64,000 bases of DNA from NCBI GenBank assembly GCA_015490875.1, contig WFWZ01000129.1, positions 1-64,000 on the forward strand, given 5' to 3'. Numbering within the stretch: the stretch's first letter is position 1; each line of letters begins with the position of its first letter. This DNA is from Planctomycetaceae bacterium (GTDB lineage: Bacteria > Planctomycetota > Planctomycetia > Pirellulales > Pirellulaceae). The notes under the pieces are model-generated. The model saw only the letters and a program-made list of their open reading frames with translations, was not told the DNA's origin and made no database searches. Of the stretch, positions 45,137 to 53,312 are shown piece by piece. The translations under genes were made by a program, and so were the position numbers.

Positions 45137-47812
45137 TCACGGTTTGACAAGGATCTGCTGGTTCAACAGCCGATTGCCGCGAATCTCTTCGGCGCGGACG
45201 CGCAGATGCCGTCCGATCAGCTCCTTCCCGTTGGGGAGGACGAACGTGACGGTCGTCCGACCCTGCCGCAGGTGAAACACCGACTGCCGCATGCGCCGTC
45301 GACCGGGTGCCAACAAGAGACAGTTGAAGCTGATCGGTTGATCACTTTGGTTGTCCAAATGCTGGTCGACGACGAGGTTCCCATCGGCATCGATACGGTA
45401 AACCACCTCCATCGTGACGTCTCCCAATCCCACTTCGATGGTGCGGTAAACACTGAATTGGTATCGGCGCTGCGCAGTCACATCGAAGTCGATGCGCACC
45501 GGCTGGGGACCGCTGGTGGCGTCCGCGCCGAGTGTGACACGCATCGAGTCGCTGTGAGTGTCTCCGCTGAGAAGCTTGAAGCGAGTTCCGTGATAGTCGG
45601 TTTCCCATTGCGGTGGCAGAACAAGTTGCAATTTGCCGCCGATACCACTGGGAAACGTGTTCTTGAAATGATATGACGCAACTTGCGCGCGACCGAACAG
45701 ACTGTCAAGTCTCGCTCGGTCAATCTGAAATGCCAATCGCCACTGGGCGATCGGGAGATGGACTCCGGTGATAAAGACCGGCATCGGCGTGATTTCCAGG
45801 TCTTGTTTGACAAATCCATTTCGTCGAATCGTGCGTGCCGATTGAGACCGCCCCCACAGGTCGTGAACGACGACGTCGTCCCCGAGATAGACCACCTCGC
45901 GCGTCGACCGCTCAGCCCACGCTACCAGAATCGCCTCGCCGTCACGCTCGAAAACGTAGTTATGGCTTCCATTCGGCAGTTGAAGACTTCCGAGAAAGCG
46001 AGCCTTTCCCAGAAGACGGGCCGTCGTCACCCAAGGGACCAGAAGTTCCGTAGGATATCCCTCGGGAGTAAAGAGCCCTGTTTCGCGATCGAACGGATTC
46101 GTGGCGATCACGGCTGTGGCTCCATGGACTTTCGCCGCCACCATCCGACCGACCAGGTCTTTCATGCGATCGGCTTCGCTATAAAACCGCTTCGACAAGG
46201 GACGCAGCATGACCCACCGCTGCACGGGCGTCTCCTCACCTTCGACGTACTGACCGAGTTCTTCGCCGGTAAACGGTGGGTCTTCCGAAAAGGAGAGAAA
46301 CGACCACGGGATCTCGTCGCCTCCTGGACCTTCCACGAGCCATTTCCAGCTCATCCCGATCTTGGTTTTCTGGCCGAACTGGTCAAACCGCTGCTTGATT
46401 TCGCGAATCTTGGCCGCAAGATGCGGAAAGTCGATGAAGCTGAAGTCTTCATCTCCACCCAATTGCCACCACCTCACCTTCAGAGACAGCCGCACCATCA
46501 CAGGATCGATCGAGGGCTGCCACAAATCGGAATCGAGAAAGATGGCGGCGATCGAGAGCCGGTCCCCGTTGGGCAGATGTTCCAATAGATCCCGCGGGGG
46601 TTGGTCCAGCATGCCCACCATCTCGATATTCTTCGCAGTTAGCCGCTCGGCAAACCACGCGAGCTTCTCTCCCACCTCGGGGGTGCTTGGGCCATACCAA
46701 GCCGGAAACTTCACCCAGCGGACTTGGAGCCGCGGTAGAAGCTCCACCAACTCCTTGACCGAGAAAGGACGTTCCCCCTGCGGCAGCGACCACCCGAACT
46801 CCCCTTGAACGGCCTCCGGAGTATCCTCCAGAACAGCCAACGAAATCGTGCGCCGAAGGCCATGCTCGGACTGCCCAGTCATCTCCGCTTCAATACGGTA
46901 ATAACCCGGCCCCGGCACCTCCGGATGCCACGTCGTTGTCCCAGCGAACTCTCGTCGCGAGTCGGCAGTGTCGGAAGAAGGCCCGTCGTCACGCTTGAGC
47001 ATGTTTCCGGCCAGCGCCCGCCGCTCCTGGTCGATCACTTTCCCGGTCGCGTCGCGAAGTATAAATCGAATGTCCGGGAACTCCTCGCCCGAACCGGACA
47101 CCGTACAGCGAATCTCGATGGAATCCCCATCGGTGTAGATGCCGCCAGCGGAGTCCGCCTCGAGACTCATCCGCGGCAGGCGTCCCACCCACAAGTCGTC
47201 GAACCAGGCTTCACCGGTCAGATCAATGCCATCATTGGGTACCAGACGCAGAACCACGATGGCAAACCGAGTCTGCACGTTGCCCGGTGTGACGGGTCCG
47301 ACCTGGAGGAGCTGCCACTGGGGGGTGGTCCCGCGGACGAGGCGGGATTCCCAGCGCTCGAGCGTCCGACCGTGAGCGTCCTGAAACCAGAGACTCACTG
47401 ACGCTACATCGTGCTTCAGGCCCGAAGTGCGAACGCGCCCTCGCAAGACGTAACTGAACAGCGGGCTGGCGGGGATCCGCGGACTGTAAAGCTCCGCGCC
47501 TCCCCCATCGAGACGAACGCGCAGTCCATGGTTCGCGCGACCCGACTCGACGGGATCGTCGGCAATTTCGATTTTCAAGTAATGAGGGAACCCCGGACCG
47601 GTCCGCCGCTTCCAGAAATCGGGCCATCGGTCATAATTGACATCTTCTGCGTCCTCGAAGGTCGCCCGGAACACGGCATCGGCTCCGCCTCGGCGCAACG
47701 CCATCTCTGCGGCGTCGACTTCGTGAGTCGAGGCCGTCGCCCATGCGAGCCACGCGAGTAGCCATCCGAATCCCACCATCCACGCGGACCTTTTTCGATC
47801 AAGACGCATCAT
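45137..47812 (-). CDS. Large secreted protein of unknown function
   Basis: About 891 residues from ATG at 47812 (the next codon, 47809, is also ATG). Signal segment KRSAWMVGFGWLLAWLAWATASTH. An N-terminal jelly-roll-like domain (FEDAEDVNYDRWPDFW, GAELYSPRIPASPLFSYVLRG, GEAWFDDLWVGRLPR) resembles carbohydrate-binding modules. A central part looks TIM-barrel-like (VRWVKFPAWYGPS, NIEMVGMLDQP, WWQLGGDEDFSF). A C-terminal beta-rich region ends in YRTIEVG. No catalytic residues can be fixed. A periplasmic or surface glycan-active protein is a guess. It is divergent from a TIM-barrel epimerase gene. Confidence 0.72.
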   Translation of the reverse strand: MMRLDRKRSAWMVGFGWLLAWLAWATASTHEVDAAEMALRRGGADAVFRATFEDAEDVNYDRWPDFWKRRTGPGFPHYLKIEIADDPVESGRANHGLRVRLDGGGAELYSPRIPASPLFSYVLRGRVRTSGLKHDVASVSLWFQDAHGRTLERWESRLVRGTTPQWQLLQVGPVTPGNVQTRFAIVVLRLVPNDGIDLTGEAWFDDLWVGRLPRMSLEADSAGGIYTDGDSIEIRCTVSGSGEEFPDIRFILRDATGKVIDQERRALAGNMLKRDDGPSSDTADSRREFAGTTTWHPEVPGPGYYRIEAEMTGQSEHGLRRTISLAVLEDTPEAVQGEFGWSLPQGERPFSVKELVELLPRLQVRWVKFPAWYGPSTPEVGEKLAWFAERLTAKNIEMVGMLDQPPRDLLEHLPNGDRLSIAAIFLDSDLWQPSIDPVMVRLSLKVRWWQLGGDEDFSFIDFPHLAAKIREIKQRFDQFGQKTKIGMSWKWLVEGPGGDEIPWSFLSFSEDPPFTGEELGQYVEGEETPVQRWVMLRPLSKRFYSEADRMKDLVGRMVAAKVHGATAVIATNPFDRETGLFTPEGYPTELLVPWVTTARLLGKARFLGSLQLPNGSHNYVFERDGEAILVAWAERSTREVVYLGDDVVVHDLWGRSQSARTIRRNGFVKQDLEITPMPVFITGVHLPIAQWRLAFQIDRARLDSLFGRAQVASYHFKNTFPSGIGGKLQLVLPPQWETDYHGTRFKLLSGDTHSDSMRVTLGADATSGPQPVRIDFDVTAQRRYQFSVYRTIEVGLGDVTMEVVYRIDADGNLVVDQHLDNQSDQPISFNCLLLAPGRRRMRQSVFHLRQGRTTVTFVLPNGKELIGRHLRVRAEEIRGNRLLNQQILVKP

Positions 47813-47839
47813 CGGTTGTCGTTCCACGGGTGTCTCGCC

Positions 47840-48619
47840 ATGCTGCAACTTAGAACCGCCGTGCAACTTGCCAGTCTGCGGCAGCCCTTCAAGAAAGCTT
47901 TGCTCACCGCAGCGCACTTGGGCGTCGATGCCGTGGAAATCGACGCCAGGCGGGAGTTACGACCGGCAGAATTGTCCCAAACCGCCGTGAGGCATATCCG
48001 AAAGCTGCTGGAAGACGCCAATCTCCGAGTCGCCGCTGTCGCCTTCCCGACACGCCGCGGGTATGAAGTGCCCGAGGATCTCCAGCCGCGAATCGAGGGA
48101 ACGCGCGCCGCCATGCGGCTGGCGTACCAGTTGGGAGCCCGACTCGTCGTCAATCACCTGGGCCACATTCCCGATGATCCTAACACCCGGGAGACACTCA
48201 TCCAAAGCCTGACCGAACTGGCTCGGTTCGGCGACCGCGAAGGATCCCATCTGGCTGTCATCCCAGGGGCTGTCGAACCGAGTGATGTGCGGCAGCTCGT
48301 CGAGGATCTCCCCGAGTCCACATTGCAGCTCACCCTCGACCCCGGCGAACTGGCCGCCCATGGGATCGCCGCGGAGGCGATGGCCGCGGAAGCTGGGTGC
48401 CCGATCCGCTACGTCTATGCGACCGACGGAGTGATCGATCCGACCCGCCGGGAGGGAATGGAGGTACCGCTGGGACGCGGCGTCGTCGACTTCCCCGCGT
48501 TGTTGGGAAAACTCGAAGAACAAGGCTATGATGGATATCTGTGCGTGCGGCGCGCCCAGTCACCGCACGCCATGGAAGAAATCCAGAACGCCCTTGAATA
48601 CCTGCATGCGCTTTTTTGA
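47840..48619 (+). CDS. Sugar phosphate isomerase/epimerase-like TIM-barrel protein
   Basis: 259 residues from ATG at 47840; a reading from TTG at 47816 is possible. The AP2Ec/xylose-isomerase-like barrel is shown by HLGVDAVEIDARRELRP, RVAAVAFPTRRGYEVP, ARLVVNHLGHIP, LQLTLDPGELAAHG, IRYVYATDGVID and GYDGYLCVRRAQ. No signal peptide is present, unlike the Tat-type relative at 3.1-4.0 kb. Metal-binding residues (Glu, Asp, His) are present but incomplete compared with typical epimerases, so activity is uncertain. It is divergent from the large secreted protein. Confidence 0.82.
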   Translation: MLQLRTAVQLASLRQPFKKALLTAAHLGVDAVEIDARRELRPAELSQTAVRHIRKLLEDANLRVAAVAFPTRRGYEVPEDLQPRIEGTRAAMRLAYQLGARLVVNHLGHIPDDPNTRETLIQSLTELARFGDREGSHLAVIPGAVEPSDVRQLVEDLPESTLQLTLDPGELAAHGIAAEAMAAEAGCPIRYVYATDGVIDPTRREGMEVPLGRGVVDFPALLGKLEEQGYDGYLCVRRAQSPHAMEEIQNALEYLHALF

Positions 48620-48695
48620 GCGGCCATTGATGTCGAGAGCCTGCCGCGGCGTTGCGGGCTGGTCTCCGATGGCAACCTTCGATGAGGACCTTCCC

Positions 48696-49238
48696 ATGCG
48701 ATTCTCCGCCCGGTCATTCCTGCTCCTGTGCCTGATTGTCGCTCCGACGGCGATCGCTCAGACACCGCCGGCCTCACCTTCGCCAAAGACACAGGAGAAG
48801 ACCGCCGAGCATTTCGAAGCGTTCGCCAAGTCCTTGCACGGCGTGCGACTGCGAGGCCACTTCACAGTGGTCGATGAGGGGAAAATCACCTCCCAGCACG
48901 AGGAGCAATACGAGATCCGCGAGATCCAAAAGCTGCCTCAGGGGGACCGTTGGCGGTTTCTTGCGCGAATCCGTTACGGACGCATCGATGTCACGCTTCC
49001 CCTGGTACTCCAAGTGAAATGGGCCGACACCACGCCCGTCATCACGCTCGAATCCGTGCGTATCCCCGGACTCGGTACGTTCAGCGCTCGAGTCCTCTTT
49101 CATGGCCAACGGTACGCCGGAACGTGGCAACATGGGGATAAGGGGGGCCATCTCTACGGGGTGATTGAAAAGCTAGACGGGGCCAACGACACGCCGTCAT
49201 CAGTCCCGACCCAGCAAGAGGGCGGCCGCAAAGGCTAG
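48696..49238 (+). CDS. Secreted protein of unknown function
   Basis: 180 residues from ATG at 48696, after GAGGA. A signal peptide MRFSARSFLLLCLIVAPTAIAQ is followed by a mostly beta-rich domain (LHGVRLRGHFTVVDEGKIT, YEIREIQKLPQGDRWRFLARIRYG, ITLESVRIPGLGTFSARVLFHGQRYAGTWQHG). The last segment (YAGTWQHGDKGGHLYG) looks like the lipocalin-like end of a small secreted barrel. Function is unknown. Its last 39 bases overlap the convergent rsmE gene. Confidence 0.75.
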   Translation: MRFSARSFLLLCLIVAPTAIAQTPPASPSPKTQEKTAEHFEAFAKSLHGVRLRGHFTVVDEGKITSQHEEQYEIREIQKLPQGDRWRFLARIRYGRIDVTLPLVLQVKWADTTPVITLESVRIPGLGTFSARVLFHGQRYAGTWQHGDKGGHLYGVIEKLDGANDTPSSVPTQQEGGRKG

Positions 49239-49931
49239 CGCCGCCGTTTCGATGCGCAGAATGCGCGGCCCCAAAGAGACCACCTTCCATCCCGAAGATC
49301 GGGCTCGCCCGATCTCCGACTCGGTGAATCCGCCCTCCGGACCAATCAGGACCGCAGACTCGGTCGCTTCCGCTCCGGTCTGATCGGGCGACCAGAAAGG
49401 GCCTCCCGGATGAGCAATCCAACGATCTGCGGTGGAGGGCGTTCCCGACAGGATCTCGTCCAACGGACGACACCGCACCGGCATGAGCGTGTTGCGGCCG
49501 CATTGCTTGGACGCTTCGATCACCGTACGCTCCGCCTTCTTCAAGAATCCACTCGAGCAGCGAGCGACTCCTCGCTCCGCTTCAAAGAACCACACCTCCG
49601 CCACTCCTAACTCCACCGCCTTTTCGACGAGGAACCGCTCCCGTCCCGCTCGCGGAAGAGCTGTCGCTAAGACCACGCGGCGCCCCGATTCGCGCGAAAT
49701 TCGCTCAATCTCCCCGCATTCCAGGTGCACGCACCCTCGCGCGGAGTGCGTGACCACCGCTTCGGCCTGCCGGCCCTTCCCGTCGAAGAGTTGGACACGC
49801 GTGCCGACTCGAGCCCGCAAGACGTGCAGCAAATGGTGGGCTTCCTCGCCGGTCAGCTCGACTCGAGCCCCACCCGTCCCCTCGCTGTCAGCAAGCTGCG
49901 GGCAATAGAACCGTCGGAAGTCGCGGGACAT
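49200..49931 (-). CDS. rsmE: 16S rRNA m3U1498 methyltransferase RsmE
   Basis: 243 residues. An N-terminal PUA-like domain (RRFYCPQL, EAHHLLHVLRARVGTRVQLFDGKGR) and a SPOUT methyltransferase domain with the knot motif VLIGPEGGFTESEI and the C-terminal LRIETAALAFAAAL. The region VEKAVELGVAEVWFFEAERG and TVIEASKQCGR is characteristic of RsmE. It methylates U1498 of 16S rRNA. It overlaps the convergent secreted-protein gene by 39 bases. Confidence 0.93.
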   Translation of the reverse strand: MSRDFRRFYCPQLADSEGTGGARVELTGEEAHHLLHVLRARVGTRVQLFDGKGRQAEAVVTHSARGCVHLECGEIERISRESGRRVVLATALPRAGRERFLVEKAVELGVAEVWFFEAERGVARCSSGFLKKAERTVIEASKQCGRNTLMPVRCRPLDEILSGTPSTADRWIAHPGGPFWSPDQTGAEATESAVLIGPEGGFTESEIGRARSSGWKVVSLGPRILRIETAALAFAAALLLGRD

Positions 49932-50060
49932 GGTCGTTCTCAGTCAGACTCGAGGTGACAACGGGCGGAAGGGCGGAAGGGACGAAACGAGAACTGAGCT
50001 GGTCCTGCGGAGAGCCATCATTACAATGGAAGTTTCACCTTTTGACGGAGTCTTTCCATC

Positions 50061-50684
50061 ATGTCAGAGAAGCCCGGGGTAACAACAGGCGGGGAGCAAC
50101 CATCTCGGACCGAAGTCCGTCACGTGATCGTACGGCTACGCCGCCCCGGCGTTGCCGCTTTGTGGGCATGGCTCGTTCCCGGAGCCGGACACTGGTATCA
50201 GGGGCGTCGAACGAAGGCGGCGATCTATTCGGTCTGCATCCTGTCGGTCTATTTCTTCGGACTGGCTCTCGGAGGAGGCCACGTCGTCTACGCATCGTTC
50301 GCCAAAGGCCATGTTCGCAAGTCCTATTTCTGCCAGATCGGCGTTGGTCTCCCCGCTTTCCCCGCACTCATTCAAACCTATCGTGTGCACAACGGCAAGC
50401 CACCGCTCCTGGGAGACATCATGGCTCCTCCCGGAAAAGTCCAAGATCGTGTCAAGGACAAGCTGGCTCGGTGGCACGAGAAGTATGGCAACAAGTTCGA
50501 GATCGGAACGCTCTATACGATGGTCGCCGGACTGATGAATGTCTGGGCGATTCTCGATGCCTATGGGGGCCCCGTCGGCTATAGTGAAGAATCGGGGAGT
50601 CAACCCTCGAAGTCGGAAAACGAAGGGGAAAACCAACGAAGCTCATCGGACAAAGAAAAGAGGCGAAGAAAGAAACGGCGATGA
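50061..50684 (+). CDS. TM2-like membrane protein with a basic tail, unknown function
   Basis: 207 residues. LRRPGVAALWAWLVPGAGHWYQGRRTKAAIYSVCILSVYFFGLALGG is the TM2-type GAGH pattern of small membrane proteins; another helix follows at about 145-165. The C-terminal 35 residues are Ser/Glu/Lys/Arg-rich and end in KRRRKKRR, so probably cytoplasmic. I believe it belongs to the DUF6677 group. Its last 4 bases overlap the following small gene (ATGA at 50681-50684). Confidence 0.75.
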   Translation: MSEKPGVTTGGEQPSRTEVRHVIVRLRRPGVAALWAWLVPGAGHWYQGRRTKAAIYSVCILSVYFFGLALGGGHVVYASFAKGHVRKSYFCQIGVGLPAFPALIQTYRVHNGKPPLLGDIMAPPGKVQDRVKDKLARWHEKYGNKFEIGTLYTMVAGLMNVWAILDAYGGPVGYSEESGSQPSKSENEGENQRSSSDKEKRRRKKRR

Positions 50685-50866
50685 TTGCGTTCTTGGACAT
50701 CTGGTATGCCGTTCCGTTGATCGTGGCGATCAGCCTCGTATACGGAGCGACACGCCACGAGGAGATGCGACCGATCTTGCACTATGCCTGGCAAATGGCC
50801 GTGTGGCTCGTGGGATTCGTAGTCATCCTCGGCACCGTGGTCTGTGTCATCGACTGGATGCTCTAG
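50681..50866 (+). CDS. Small membrane protein of unknown function
   Basis: 61 residues, too short for many gene finders but with clear coding signs: a 4-base overlap with the previous gene and two membrane helices (WYAVPLIVAISLVYGA and AVWLVGFVVILGTVVCVIDW). It probably works with the preceding TM2-like protein. No motif is recognisable. The 158-base gap to the next gene shows no strong promoter. Confidence 0.65.
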   Translation: MIAFLDIWYAVPLIVAISLVYGATRHEEMRPILHYAWQMAVWLVGFVVILGTVVCVIDWML

Positions 50867-51024
50867 GCAAACGCCGTCCCCGGCGGACAGTCCTCCGTTG
50901 GTTCGACCAGCCCTCGGAACGGATCGGAACACCGGCCCAAGCTTGCGAACTTCCCGTCGGTGCTGCGTCGTATAGACTTCCACGCAATGGGCTCCCTTCC
51001 TACCTTGAGCGAAAGGCGCCGACA

Positions 51025-52356
51025 ATGCCCCCTCAAGCCTACATCGAACGACTGATCAATCTGCTCGACCCGACCGCGGACATCTTTCTCCGAGGCACAC
51101 GGGAGGAGGCGCTGGCGGCACTGGGCGATGGCGACGCCGCTCACCTCCGAGCAATTCGCGGACAATACGCCCTGGTCGCTCAACGAGGAAAGACGGTCCG
51201 CATGGCGCGCACCATCGGGCGGCCCTTGCGTTATTTTCTAGCCAAACAAGCGGACGGCCCCTGCCTCATCGTGGCCGATCGTATCGACACCATCCACGAT
51301 CGGCTGAAGCAGGAGGGATTGGCCGACCAGTTTCATCCCTCCTACACCCGTATGGTCCCCGCGCATCACATCCTCGAGTTGCAATTGGTCGGTTGTCCCG
51401 ACCCCAATCCCGTCTACCGGCGTTACTTCACGCCCCAGCGGAATCGGCTGCCTGCTGACGTTGAGGCGATTGGTCGCCAGTACATTGGAGCGCTTGCCGA
51501 AGTCTGCCAAGAGTGGCTCGATCAGATCGACCGTCGTGAGCCGATCGGGGTCCTCTTTTCCGGCGGCATCGACAGTGGTTCGGTCTTGCTCGTGCTCTAC
51601 CATCTCCTTCTGGCCCGAGGCGAATCCCCCTCGCGACTCAAAGCGTTCACCCTCACCGTCGATGGCGATTCCGCCGACGCCCGGCAGGCCCGTGAGTTCC
51701 TGCGGCACGTCCAACTCGAGATGCTCTTAGAGACCGTCGACGTTTCCTCCGGAGAGCTCTCCTTTGAACAAGGGGTCGCCGTTCTCGAAGATTACAAGCC
51801 GCTGGACGTCCAAGCGGCGACGGTCGGCTGGGCGCTCTGTTCAGCGATCCGCAATCGCTATCCCGACTGGAAATATCTCGTCGACGGAGATGGCGGCGAC
51901 GAAAACCTCAAAGACTATCCAATCGAAGAGAACCCGGAACTCACGATCCGGAGCGTCCTCAACAATTTGATGCTCTATCAAGAAGGGTGGGGCGTCGACG
52001 CCATCAAACATTCGCTTACTTACAGCGGCGGCCAGAGTCGAGGGCATGTGCGGAGCTATGCACCCGCTCGGCTGCTTGGTTTCCAAGGCTTCAGTCCCTA
52101 CGCACTGCCGGACGTCATCGACGTGGCCGAAGGGATTCCCTTCATCGAGTTGACCGATTGGGACCACGAGCGATTGTATGCCCTCAAGGGGCAAATCGTG
52201 CAACACGGAGTCCGCGCGGTGACGGGAATCGAGATGCCGGTCTTCCCCAAACGCCGCTTTCAACAAGGAGCACTCTCCACCGACGACGACTTCCGGCGGC
52301 TCTTTCCTCAGGAAGAGAAAGCCTATCGCGAGGTCTTCGCCCGCACTTACGCCTGA
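51025..52356 (+). CDS. Asparagine-synthase-related ATP-pyrophosphatase protein
   Basis: 443 residues from ATG at 51025. A C-terminal ATP-pyrophosphatase domain has the PP-loop FSGGIDSGSVLLVLYHL (SGGIDS at 179-184), LVDGDGGDENLKDYPIEE and late KRRFQQGAL. The N-terminal 130 residues resemble a glutaminase-like domain (RAIRGQYALVAQRG, ARTIGRPLRYFL), but there is no Cys at residue 2, so glutamine hydrolysis is unlikely. It may form an amide or lactam by adenylation, as in AsnB and beta-lactam synthetase relatives. It is followed after 17 bases by a radical SAM gene. Confidence 0.83.
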   Translation: MPPQAYIERLINLLDPTADIFLRGTREEALAALGDGDAAHLRAIRGQYALVAQRGKTVRMARTIGRPLRYFLAKQADGPCLIVADRIDTIHDRLKQEGLADQFHPSYTRMVPAHHILELQLVGCPDPNPVYRRYFTPQRNRLPADVEAIGRQYIGALAEVCQEWLDQIDRREPIGVLFSGGIDSGSVLLVLYHLLLARGESPSRLKAFTLTVDGDSADARQAREFLRHVQLEMLLETVDVSSGELSFEQGVAVLEDYKPLDVQAATVGWALCSAIRNRYPDWKYLVDGDGGDENLKDYPIEENPELTIRSVLNNLMLYQEGWGVDAIKHSLTYSGGQSRGHVRSYAPARLLGFQGFSPYALPDVIDVAEGIPFIELTDWDHERLYALKGQIVQHGVRAVTGIEMPVFPKRRFQQGALSTDDDFRRLFPQEEKAYREVFARTYA

Positions 52357-52373
52357 AGTTCGGGTCTTCGCGC

Positions 52374-53312
52374 ATGACGACGGATCTCGATGCCACCGTT
52401 TTGTCACTTCGCCCGGCCAAGCGCCGACTCGATCCGAGCCGGCCCTACGCCTTCTTCGTGGAGGAAGAACGGGCACCCAGCGGCGAGGTCGAACCGGTAG
52501 CGACGATCTTTCTGACGAACCGCGAGTGTCCGTTCCGCTGCACGATGTGCGACCTGTGGCGTCACACCCTCGATGATCCTGTGCCCATTGGCGCGATCCC
52601 CTCTCAGATCGACTACGCTCTTGGCCGGCTTCCTCCCGCCCGTCATATCAAGCTCTACAACAGCGGGAGTTTCTTCGACCCGCTGGCGGTCCCGCCCGAC
52701 GACTACGAGCCGATCGCCCGGCGGCTCGAGTCCTTCCAAACCGTGATTGTGGAAAACCATCCCAAACTGTGCGGAGACCGGCTTCTGCGTTTTCGAGATG
52801 CACTGAGGGGGGAGCTCGAAGTGGCACTCGGCCTGGAAACCATTCATCCCGATGTCCTGGCCCAGCTCAACAAGCAGATGACGGTGGAGGACTACGGCCA
52901 AGCGGCCGCCTGGCTGCAGCGGCACGGCATTGCCGTCCGAACGTTCCTACTGCTCAAGCCTCCGGGGCTCGATGAAGAGGAAGCGGTCACCTGGGCCGTC
53001 CGATCGGTCGAATATGCCCGTGAAGCGGGGAGCCGGTGCATCGCTGTCATCCCGACACGCCTAGGGAATGGCTACCTCGATCAGTTGCACCGCGATGGGA
53101 AGTTTGCGCCGCCGCGTCTGACGTCGCTGGAGCGGGTGCTCGAACAGTGTCTCCCCCGCGCCCAGGCGCGCGTCTTCGCCGACTTGTGGGACCTCGAGCA
53201 GTTCAGCGACTGCCCGACGTGCTTTCCGCAGCGGCGCCGGCGTTTGGAATCGATGAATCGCCGGCAAGAAGTGCCACCTCCCGTTGAATGTCCCGACTGC
53301 GAGCAATCCTGA
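52374..53312 (+). CDS. Radical SAM protein of the RaSEA/TIGR01210-like group
   Basis: 312 residues from ATG at 52374. CPFRCTMC (C52, C56, C59) binds the radical SAM 4Fe-4S cluster. LYNSGSFFDPLAVPPDDYEPIA, VIVENHPKL, LEVALGLETIHPDVLAQLNKQMT, VIPTRLGNGYLDQL and VFADLWDLEQFSDC match the family of archaeosine biosynthesis protein RaSEA. Two C-terminal CxxC pairs (CPTC, CPDC) could hold a second cluster or zinc. No archaeosine pathway is expected in bacteria, so the substrate is unknown. It lies between the asparagine-synthase-like and FAD-oxidoreductase genes. Confidence 0.84.
   Translation: MTTDLDATVLSLRPAKRRLDPSRPYAFFVEEERAPSGEVEPVATIFLTNRECPFRCTMCDLWRHTLDDPVPIGAIPSQIDYALGRLPPARHIKLYNSGSFFDPLAVPPDDYEPIARRLESFQTVIVENHPKLCGDRLLRFRDALRGELEVALGLETIHPDVLAQLNKQMTVEDYGQAAAWLQRHGIAVRTFLLLKPPGLDEEEAVTWAVRSVEYAREAGSRCIAVIPTRLGNGYLDQLHRDGKFAPPRLTSLERVLEQCLPRAQARVFADLWDLEQFSDCPTCFPQRRRRLESMNRRQEVPPPVECPDCEQS

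Noticed and set aside
45206-45676. Plus-strand reading frames opposite the large secreted protein
   Set aside because: They are shadows of the minus-strand gene, with no start signals or motifs.
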